A stretch of 55,313 nucleotides of DNA from an uncultured Spirochaetales bacterium. Its GTDB lineage: Bacteria; Spirochaetota; Spirochaetia; Sphaerochaetales; Sphaerochaetaceae. The stretch lies in the NCBI GenBank assembly GCA_949285905.1, contig CASDZV010000033.1:1-55313 (forward strand), read 5' to 3'. Shown here in pieces: positions 49,084-55,313 of this stretch; the first letter of the stretch is position 1, and every line of letters starts with the position of its first letter. The translations under genes and the position numbers were made by a program. A model generated the notes under the pieces. The model did not search any database. It worked only from the letters and a program-made list of their open reading frames with translations, and was not told the origin of the DNA.

Positions 49084-50379
49084 ATGACTCGATACATGAA
49101 AAGAATCGCTGACGAAGAGCTGGATTTTAGACTTGAAACATTCGGAGCTGTCCAGGTTGAAGGCCCCAAATGGTCCGGGAAAACTACAACAGCAGAAAGA
49201 AAAGCTAAAAGCATCCTGAAACTTCAGGAAATGGTTGATGAAGATGCCTCATTCATCAATATGGCAAAATCACGACCATCCTCTCTTCTTTCAGGATTAA
49301 AACCGAGGCTTCTCGATGAATGGCAGCTCGTTCCGGCTCTCCGGGATGCTGTAAGAACCGATGTTGACAAGAACCATTCACCAGGGTTGTATATACTCAC
49401 AGGGTCCAACTCCATTAACGAGGAAGAAGTCAAACATTCGGGTATTGGCCGTATCACCAGAATGAAAATGTATCCAATGGCTTTAGCAGAATCAGGAGAA
49501 TCCTCTGGGCAGGTTTCCCTTTCCTCGCTCTTTAATAATCCAGACAAGGGGATAGCTGATTGTATAAGTACATTGTCTATAGAGGAACTTGCATTTTCTA
49601 TATGTCGCGGAGGATGGCCATATTCGCTGTTTCTTAATTCAGATAAATCAAAACTCTATATAGCAAAAGATTATCTAAATGGCATTTGCAACATAGAAAT
49701 AAGCACTGTTGATGGAGTTCGTCGCGACGGACAAAGCACCCGGCTGCTTCTTCGTTCTTATGCAAGGCATGTATCAGAAACAGCAACCACCACCACTATA
49801 TTACGAGACATAGACACAAGGCCAGTAATAAAATCCGAGAAAACTCTCTCAGAATATCTCACAGCACTCGAGAAACTCTTCGTCATAGAAGATGTTCCTG
49901 CATGGTGTCCCGCAATACGTTCCAAGACTGCTATCAGAAGTGGGGTAAAACGAGGATTTACTGATCCTTCAATTGCAGCAGCTGCTTTAGGCCTTGGGCC
50001 TGAGGCACTCCTGAAAGATATGAGGACCTTCGGATTTCTGTTTGAAAGCCTTGTTCTTCGTGATATAAGAGCATACACACAACTTCTTGATGGTCATATA
50101 GCTTACTACAGGGACAGATACGGGCTTGAAGCTGATTACACCATTCACCTCGATGACGGACGTTTTGCTCTCGTTGAATGCAAACTCGGCACCCATCAAA
50201 TAGACCAAGGAGCAGAAAATCTCAAGAAAATCAGAGACCTTATCAGGATAGCAAACGAGAAAAAATCTCAAGCTCCTCTCAGAGAACCTGATCTCATGAT
50301 TATCATTACAGGCGGGAAATATGCCTATCGAAGAGATGATGGAATATACGTCATTCCTATTGGCGTACTCGGACCATGA
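49084..50379 (+). CDS. AAA ATPase with DUF4143-type C-terminal domain (copy 1)
   Basis: The product has 431 residues. The P-loop VEGPKWSGKTTTAERKA is near residue 30, Walker B-like RLLDEWQLVPALRDAVR near residue 80 and sensor ILTGSNS near residue 106. The second half has LCEYLTALEKLF-type helices and a restriction-endonuclease-like core (RDRYGLEADYTIHLDDGRFALVECKLG, with E, D and E-x-K positions). Proteins of this AAA_14/DUF4143 type are abundant in gut bacteria and archaea and their function is unsettled. It has no Shine-Dalgarno; TACTAT ends 6 nt before the ATG. The related copy is at 53857. Confidence 0.85.
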   Translation: MTRYMKRIADEELDFRLETFGAVQVEGPKWSGKTTTAERKAKSILKLQEMVDEDASFINMAKSRPSSLLSGLKPRLLDEWQLVPALRDAVRTDVDKNHSPGLYILTGSNSINEEEVKHSGIGRITRMKMYPMALAESGESSGQVSLSSLFNNPDKGIADCISTLSIEELAFSICRGGWPYSLFLNSDKSKLYIAKDYLNGICNIEISTVDGVRRDGQSTRLLLRSYARHVSETATTTTILRDIDTRPVIKSEKTLSEYLTALEKLFVIEDVPAWCPAIRSKTAIRSGVKRGFTDPSIAAAALGLGPEALLKDMRTFGFLFESLVLRDIRAYTQLLDGHIAYYRDRYGLEADYTIHLDDGRFALVECKLGTHQIDQGAENLKKIRDLIRIANEKKSQAPLREPDLMIIITGGKYAYRRDDGIYVIPIGVLGP

Positions 50380-50563
50380 AAGAAGATGGAAGACTTTTGT
50401 CCAACCACTACAAGAGAGGAAAATCACATTATCCTTGTGGCCAATACCCTGTGTATCATCGTTTCCGAACCTCTGATATAGATGACAGTGCGAAAGAGGG
50501 CTTTTTCTCATCTGTCTCCTGATAGTGGATGATTATCTGCAGACAATGCCATAGAATCAGAGT

Positions 50564-51445
50564 ATGCAGAGATACACAAGAGAAATCATACACTCGCCCA
50601 GGCTTTTCGAGCAGTGGCACTTCACGCATACGATACTCCAGTCCAAGCAGTTTGCCCTGATGAAGGTATTGCAGGGAGGCTATGGCATTCATGACACGGA
50701 CTTCTGGGTTGAACGCATAGGGAATAAAGGATTCTCGATTGTCATTCTATGCATATCAGGGAAAGGACGGTTCCTGATGGAGGATGGCACAGAACTCGTG
50801 CTGAACAAAGGGGAAGCATTCGTTTCCGGTCCAGATGGACAGGGGCACAGGGAAGAGACGCTGGGGCCTGAGCCTTTCGAGCATATATGGCTGATGCTCA
50901 GTCCAGAGTCCCCTATCCTCCACTACCCTGATTTCGATTACCGGATCCTTGAGATAGCAAACCCTGCAATACTGAGAGAGCTTATAAGGCTCATCATCAG
51001 CGAGGACCTATCTGGAAGCAATGCAGACAATGCAGCATCCGATCAGGCGGAAAGACTTTTCATGCATCTTACACGGCGAATCCTCAGCCCTGCTTCTGAT
51101 GGAAAGAGGGAGAAAAGCCACAAAGGAAAGCTGACAGAGCTCTGGAATCAGGTGGCTCAGCATCTGGATGAGGAGTGGAGTGTGGAGGATCTCTGCAGAG
51201 TGATGAACTGCAGCCGCTCGCAGCTCACAAGGCTTTGCAGGGAATATTACAGCCAGTCCCCTGGCGAGAAAGTGAAGGAGATGAAGATGGAGTATGCGAA
51301 GATACTCCTCACTACCAGTACGATGACTATCAGGGAGATAGCGGAGTCTGTAGGATTTGACCGTTTCTCAGTCTTCTCGTCGTCATTCTCATCTTATGCG
51401 GGGATGAGCCCTAGGGAGTACCGCAAGAACGTTCCAGTGCCGTAA
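50564..51445 (+). CDS. AraC-family transcriptional regulator
   Basis: The product has 293 residues. A cupin-type ligand-binding domain occupies the N-terminal 170 residues (GYGIHDTDFWVERIG, GKGRFLMEDGTELVLNKGEAFVSGPDGQGHREETLG). The C-terminal AraC HTH (DLCRVMNCSRSQLTRLCREYYSQSPGEKVKEMKMEYAKILLTTSTMTIREIAESVGFDRFSVFSSSFSSYAGMSPREYR) follows. AraC regulators with cupin domains usually respond to sugars; the binding targets are unknown. No Shine-Dalgarno is visible; TAGAAT ends 6 nt before the ATG. Its 3' end overlaps the YaiI gene by 35 nt. The preceding 50380-50563 gap shows nothing else firm. Confidence 0.92.
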   Translation: MQRYTREIIHSPRLFEQWHFTHTILQSKQFALMKVLQGGYGIHDTDFWVERIGNKGFSIVILCISGKGRFLMEDGTELVLNKGEAFVSGPDGQGHREETLGPEPFEHIWLMLSPESPILHYPDFDYRILEIANPAILRELIRLIISEDLSGSNADNAASDQAERLFMHLTRRILSPASDGKREKSHKGKLTELWNQVAQHLDEEWSVEDLCRVMNCSRSQLTRLCREYYSQSPGEKVKEMKMEYAKILLTTSTMTIREIAESVGFDRFSVFSSSFSSYAGMSPREYRKNVPVP

Positions 51446-51956
51446 TGGCCTTGTCAAAAGCAGAGGCGAACTCACGGATAGTCCTCTCATCGAAGCGTTT
51501 TGATTTGTCTGTGAAAATTCCCATCTCGCGCAGCAGTGCGTTGTTATCGCGCTCAGACATCCTCACCCGGATGTTCTCCTTGCTGTACTCATGACCCCTG
51601 TCGTCAATGACTGTGATACCTTTGTCAATGAGCCGCTCAGAAAGCGGTATATCATGAGTGATAGCAAGGGCCGGCGCTTCTGCTATTTCGACAATCTTGT
51701 CATCTGCGCTGTTTGCACCTGAGGGGACAACGACCATATGGATCTCACTACCGATTCTCCTCGCCTCTTCCCTAGTCAGTGTGTCACGGAATGCACGGCG
51801 GCGCACTGCTTTGTCCTCAGCAATGGCTTTCTCAACATCGCCAAGAGATCTGTCTGCGACGAACCATGCACTGAAATCTTTCCCTACAATTCGCTTAAGC
51901 ACGATGCTTCTGTGCCTGACAGGAAGAGAATCTGCGTCAATATAGAGCCGGATCAT
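51411..51956 (-). CDS. YaiI/YqxD (DUF188) family protein
   Basis: The product has 181 residues. It starts RLYIDADSLPVRHRSIVLK and carries VVPSGANSADDKIVEIAEAPALAITHDIPLSERLIDKG and DDRGHEYSKENI, all conserved in the YaiI/YqxD group, a PIN-like fold of unknown function. The D-x-D near the N-terminus and TxDI-L region are the likely metal site. No clear ribosome-binding site precedes the ATG; a weak TAATCT lies 6 nt before it. It converges on the AraC gene. Confidence 0.9.
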   Translation of the reverse strand: MIRLYIDADSLPVRHRSIVLKRIVGKDFSAWFVADRSLGDVEKAIAEDKAVRRRAFRDTLTREEARRIGSEIHMVVVPSGANSADDKIVEIAEAPALAITHDIPLSERLIDKGITVIDDRGHEYSKENIRVRMSERDNNALLREMGIFTDKSKRFDERTIREFASAFDKAITALERSCGTP

Positions 51957-52037
51957 GGGAGAAGATTACCATGAATGCGCTGTTTTTGATAGAAACCGAT
52001 GAGCGTATCGAATACAATAGACAGCAAGGAGGATTCT

Positions 52038-53696
52038 ATGGACATTTCGCTGCTTCAGAAAGCACGCTATGAATATAAGCCGAAAATTCCCAAGATGCTT
52101 CGCGCTGGAGTTGGTGGCATCGCAGTACAGGAAGGCGACAAGACAGAGGCTGCCTCAGACAAGGAAAAGATTGAGAAGCTCTTTCCTTGTACATATGGCA
52201 TGAAGGAAGTCTATTTCAAGGACGGCAAGAACACAGCAGAGAAGAAGAAACATGTTATAGGTGTCATACTCTCCGGCGGTCAGGCCCCTGGCGGGCACAA
52301 TGTCATTGCAGGCTTATACGATGCGATGAAGGAAGACAATAAGGAGAGCATCCTCCTTGGTTTCAAGGGTGGTCCTTCCGGTCTTGTCGAGGACAATTAC
52401 ATAACACTCACGGGGGACACAATTGACAAATACCGCAACACAGGCGGTTTTGACATGATCGGTTCCGGACGCACAAAGCTTGAAAAGGAAGAGCAGTTCA
52501 AGATTGTCGCAGAGGTTGCAAAGAAGCATGGGATGGATGCCATCGTCATTATCGGTGGTGATGACTCAAACACAAATGCAGCAGTCCTTGCAGAGTACTT
52601 CAAGGCCCATGAGGTTCCGGTGCAGGTCATTGGCTGCCCGAAGACAATCGATGGAGACCTCAAAAATGATGACATCGAGATCTCTTTCGGATTCGATACA
52701 GCTACAAAGACATATTCAGAGCTCATCGGCAACATCGAAAGGGATGCAAACAGCGCTAAGAAGTACTGGCACTTCATCAAGCTGATGGGACGCTCCGCCT
52801 CACACATCGCACTTGAGTGCGCGCTTGAGACTCGTCCTAATATCTGTCTCATCTCAGAGGAAGTCGAGAGCAAGGCGATGGGGCTTAATGATATCGCTGA
52901 TTACATTGCAGACAGCGTTGTAGCACGCGCCGCGCTTGGTTACAACTTCGGCATTGTCATTGTCCCTGAGGGACTCATCGAGTTCGTGCCGGAAGTGAAG
53001 AAGCTTCTTGAAGAGATAAATGAGACGCTTGCAAAACATGGAGAGAGATTCACAAAACTCCCGACATGGGATGAGAAGCTCGGATTCCTGACTGCTGCAC
53101 TGTCAGTTGAATCCATGAAGGTCTTCAACATCCTCCCGTTTGATATCCAGGAACAGTTACTGATGGACAGGGATCCGCACGGGAACGTGCAGGTATCGAG
53201 AATCGAGACTGAGAAGCTTCTTTCAAACATCGTCCGCAACAGGCTCAACAAGCGAAAGCAGGAAGGAAAGTACAGCGGAAGCTATAACCCGCTCCATCAC
53301 TTCTTCGGATATGAAGGAAGAGCTGCGTTCCCGTCCAACTTCGATGCAGATTACTGCTACTCTCTCGGATACACTGCATATCTTCTCATCAGCTACGGAT
53401 ACACAGGATACCTCTCATCTGTAAGAGGACTGGCAAATGGCGTTGATGAATGGAAGGCAGGCGGTATGCCGATTACAAAGATGATGGACATAGAGCGTCG
53501 TCATGGGGAAGACAAGCCTGTTATAAAGAAGGCTCTTGTTGACCTCAATGGTGGACCATTCAAGTACTTTGAGAAGCACAGGGAGACATGGGCACGTGAG
53601 ACTTGCTACACATTCCCAGGCGCTATCCAGTATTACGGACCTGAAGAACTATGTGACAGGACTACGATAACACTAGCACTGGAACATCAGGAGTAA
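52038..53696 (+). CDS. pfp: Diphosphate-dependent phosphofructokinase (PFP, long type)
   Basis: The product has 552 residues, of the long PPi-dependent type found in spirochaetes, plants and some anaerobes. It reversibly phosphorylates fructose 6-phosphate with pyrophosphate. Core motifs are [16 protein letters not shown] near residue 75, [18 protein letters not shown] near residue 173 (the D-D form typical of PPi use), [23 protein letters not shown] and [22 protein letters not shown] precedes the ATG at 52038; earlier in-frame codons are not supported. PPi-dependent glycolysis suits a fermentative anaerobe. Confidence 0.96.
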   Translation: MDISLLQKARYEYKPKIPKMLRAGVGGIAVQEGDKTEAASDKEKIEKLFPCTYGMKEVYFKDGKNTAEKKKHVIGVILSGGQAPGGHNVIAGLYDAMKEDNKESILLGFKGGPSGLVEDNYITLTGDTIDKYRNTGGFDMIGSGRTKLEKEEQFKIVAEVAKKHGMDAIVIIGGDDSNTNAAVLAEYFKAHEVPVQVIGCPKTIDGDLKNDDIEISFGFDTATKTYSELIGNIERDANSAKKYWHFIKLMGRSASHIALECALETRPNICLISEEVESKAMGLNDIADYIADSVVARAALGYNFGIVIVPEGLIEFVPEVKKLLEEINETLAKHGERFTKLPTWDEKLGFLTAALSVESMKVFNILPFDIQEQLLMDRDPHGNVQVSRIETEKLLSNIVRNRLNKRKQEGKYSGSYNPLHHFFGYEGRAAFPSNFDADYCYSLGYTAYLLISYGYTGYLSSVRGLANGVDEWKAGGMPITKMMDIERRHGEDKPVIKKALVDLNGGPFKYFEKHRETWARETCYTFPGAIQYYGPEELCDRTTITLALEHQE

Positions 53697-53810
53697 ATGT
53701 CAGTGGGCTGTCAATTGAGGTGAACCCTCAAAGTCGGGCCTGAAATAAGCTTAGGCTATCTTCTCTCTGAAAATCAATGGAGGAAGGTAGCCTAATTTCA
53801 TCTGTATCCG
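53697..53810 (-). mobile_element. Remnant of an IS3-family insertion sequence
   Basis: On the minus strand 53751-53810 encodes RIQMKLGYLPPLIFREKIA and a stop. This is the C-terminal signature of IS3-family transposases (rve-3 region, RIQ-KLGYLPP). Downstream, at about 53703-53740, sequence of the form TGTCAATTGAGGTGAACCC (plus strand) resembles an IS3 terminal repeat. Upstream of RIQ the frame is degenerate, so only about 20 codons of the element remain. Confidence 0.6.
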
Positions 53811-53856
53811 GGGCTGTTGCTGGAGATTTGCACAGCCGGCATTCCTTGCAGCCAGA

Positions 53857-55146
53857 TTATGGGGCCAGAAGCGAGACAGGGACTTCGTATACGCCGTCTT
53901 CCCGCAGCCTTGCATATTTACCGGCAGTGATTACCATCATGAATGAAGGTTCCTTCATATGCTCGTAATCCATTTTTTCCCTGATTTTCAGAAGATTCCT
54001 AGCTCCTTCATCAACACGTTTCGGATCAAAAAGCCTGACTTCAAACATTGCCCAGCGCTGATCCCGGAGTTCCATGACAGCATCGGCTTCCAATCCTTTA
54101 GAATCCCTATAATGATAAAGTGACGCATTCATCGCAGAGCAATAAACACGAAGATCCTTTATCACAAATGATTCGAACAGAAATCCGAATGTCCTGAAAT
54201 CCTTCATCAGAGAAGAAGGAGAGAGACCTAGCGAAGCGATGGCAAGCGACGGCTCTGCAAACTGTCTTGTAGGAGCACCCTGTACTCGCACTTTAGATCT
54301 GACGTACGGAGACCATGCCTCAAGATCATCAATGATATACATCGATTCAAGAAGCGATAGATATTTATTTAATGTCTCATCGCTAAAAAGGATATCCTCA
54401 TTCTGGCTCATATCCCTTCTTATAAGACTTCTGGATGCTTCTGTTGAGATATTCCGGGAATAAGAACGAAGAAGCCTTCTTACCTCATTGTGATTCTTCC
54501 GCAGTCCCTCTCCTTCCAGACGCCGCTGAACATCATTGTTAATAAGCTCATCAAGCAGCATGTATGGAATCTCCAGCGCATCCTCATCATTGTAATCAAT
54601 GCATTGAGGCCAGCCTCCCTTGCATAGAGCAAGTGCGGTATCTTCAAGTGTACGGTCAGCGTGTTCGCTGATATACCTTTTACCATCATTGAACAACTCA
54701 GATAGAGAGACCTTACCATAGGAGAAACCAGTTTCAAATGAACTCATTGTATGCATTCTGAGATTTGCAATACGTCCGAATCCAGAATGGAATATCTCAT
54801 TCCTCTTTGCATCTTCCAATGGAGTAGAAGATCCAGTGAGAATGAACTGTCCCCTCTTCTGACGGTTATCGACCTCACGACGAACAGCATCCCAGAGACG
54901 AGGCGCATTTTGCCATTCATCAATCAAAAGAGGTGCTTCTCCCCTGAGAACGTCTGAAGGCATTGCATTAGCACGGATTACAAGATCCTTTTCTTCATCG
55001 GAATTATCTAGACATACTTCGGATTTGGCAAATTGACGTGCAGAAGTTGTCTTACCACACCATTTTAACCCGGTGACAACAACAGCACCGGAAAGTCTCA
55101 GCAGCTTATCAAGTCTTTCATCCGTAATCCTGTGAATATATTCCAT
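53857..55146 (-). CDS. AAA ATPase with DUF4143-type C-terminal domain (copy 2)
   Basis: The product has 429 residues and the same build as the gene at 49084: P-loop VVVTGLKWCGKTTSARQFA near residue 25, PLLIDEWQNAPRLWDAVRREVDN near residue 74, FILTGSSTP, then LNKYLSLLESMYII, a DFRTFGFLFESFVIKDLRVY segment and the nuclease-like GLEADAVMELRDQRWAMFEVRLF. In the last motif the usual E-x-K reads E-x-R, so the nuclease-type site is altered. TATATT ends 6 nt before the ATG and no Shine-Dalgarno is seen. An inverted repeat CACTA / TAGTG overlaps the promoter. Confidence 0.84.
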   Translation of the reverse strand: MEYIHRITDERLDKLLRLSGAVVVTGLKWCGKTTSARQFAKSEVCLDNSDEEKDLVIRANAMPSDVLRGEAPLLIDEWQNAPRLWDAVRREVDNRQKRGQFILTGSSTPLEDAKRNEIFHSGFGRIANLRMHTMSSFETGFSYGKVSLSELFNDGKRYISEHADRTLEDTALALCKGGWPQCIDYNDEDALEIPYMLLDELINNDVQRRLEGEGLRKNHNEVRRLLRSYSRNISTEASRSLIRRDMSQNEDILFSDETLNKYLSLLESMYIIDDLEAWSPYVRSKVRVQGAPTRQFAEPSLAIASLGLSPSSLMKDFRTFGFLFESFVIKDLRVYCSAMNASLYHYRDSKGLEADAVMELRDQRWAMFEVRLFDPKRVDEGARNLLKIREKMDYEHMKEPSFMMVITAGKYARLREDGVYEVPVSLLAP

Positions 55147-55188
55147 GATTTAAATATACACTAGAACATTTAGTGAACGCTCTCCATC

Positions 55189-55313
55189 TTATCCGGACGT
55201 ATCGTCCATCCTGAAGATGGAGCTTCCAGCATCGAGTGCTGAAACTTTTCCTGCTTCTTTCAGCTCGGGGCACTGCTTCTTAGGGGATTGCTCCTTGTCG
55301 TCCACAGTCGGCC
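55189..55313 (-). mobile_element. Possible IS605-family TnpB tail and right end (cut by window edge)
   Basis: On the minus strand a frame enters from the window edge as PTVDDKEQSPKKQCPELKEA and ends AGSSIFRMDDTSG at 55189. The layout and the hairpin TCCATC-TTCAG-GATGGA (55205-55221, preceded by AAGC) resemble the end of an IS1341/IS605-type tnpB running into its right-end hairpin. No TnpB catalytic or zinc-finger motif falls within the window. A second such end lies at the left edge. Family assignment is inference. Confidence 0.45.

Noticed and set aside
53777..53968. Plus-strand 63-codon frame over the IS3 remnant
   Set aside because: The opposite strand encodes the recognisable IS3 tail and the end of DUF4143 copy 2; this frame is a shadow.

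Overview
The window looks like chromosome from a spirochaete (Spirochaetota, probably a Sphaerochaeta- or Treponema-like gut lineage). This is inferred from gene content and style: many small lipoproteins, a long PPi-dependent phosphofructokinase, a carbohydrate ABC system whose binding protein has a spirochaete-type signal peptide, and the neighbourhood rpsB-tsf-frr-uppS-cdsA-dxr-rseP. No rRNA gene is present, so the assignment rests on inference. Most of the window is densely packed housekeeping DNA. Mobile-element debris marks both edges and two internal spots.

Layout. 1-2.4 kb: a probable IS200/IS605-type right end beside a truncated PD-(D/E)XK nuclease, then a parvulin, a CYTH-domain protein and a membrane protein on the minus strand. 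2.4-5.4 kb: argG behind ArgR-like boxes and an attenuator-like hairpin, a possible 39-residue gene, and brnQ. 5.4-6.6 kb: a group II intron with class-C features, inserted just after a terminator and carrying an internally deleted reverse transcriptase. 6.6-8.6 kb: an outer-membrane barrel and lipoprotein pair. 8.7-15 kb: translation, isoprenoid and envelope operon rpsB-tsf-frr-uppS-cdsA-dxr-rseP. 15-19.1 kb (minus): rpsF-ssb-rpsR-yybS-like-rplI, then dnaB. 19.3-30.2 kb: a lipoprotein, TatD-like, TcdA-like, a 29-residue COX24-type protein, a MurD-like ligase, an unusual CsoR-family protein, metG, hflK-hflC-GNAT-FAH, and an acyltransferase. 30.2-38.7 kb: tRNA-Met, an AAA ATPase, a lipoprotein, xylB, tRNA-Leu, a GLUG-repeat lipoprotein behind a poly-G promoter, asnA, mscL and a hypothetical. 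38.7-44.9 kb: DJ-1, DAHP synthase, acyl-CoA ligase, MBL hydrolase, asnS and a LuxR-type regulator. 44.9-48.5 kb: a sugar ABC operon led by a stand-alone RarA/MgsA C-terminal domain. 48.5-55.3 kb: two AAA/DUF4143 ATPases flanking AraC, YaiI and pfp, an IS3 remnant, and another IS605-type tail at the edge.

The most striking sequence-wide signal is promoter placement. At ten genes (brnQ, a tiny ORF, tatD-like, metG, hflK, asnA, an MBL hydrolase, an AraC regulator, two DUF4143 ATPases), a -10-like hexamer lies exactly 6 nt before the start codon and no Shine-Dalgarno is visible. Two more genes (a membrane protein and the MurD-like ligase) show a 7-nt gap. In several, a -35 sits 17 nt further upstream. 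This predicts widespread leaderless mRNAs, while operon-internal genes and a minority of first genes keep clear Shine-Dalgarno sites.

Other signals worth testing are an 8-G tract between -35 and -10 of a surface lipoprotein gene, a promoter block shared by the nuclease and LuxR genes 44 kb apart, a CsoR-family protein lacking all its ligand residues, and a palindrome plus 24-nt repeats before one DUF4143 ATPase. I did not find a defence island, CRISPR array or prophage.
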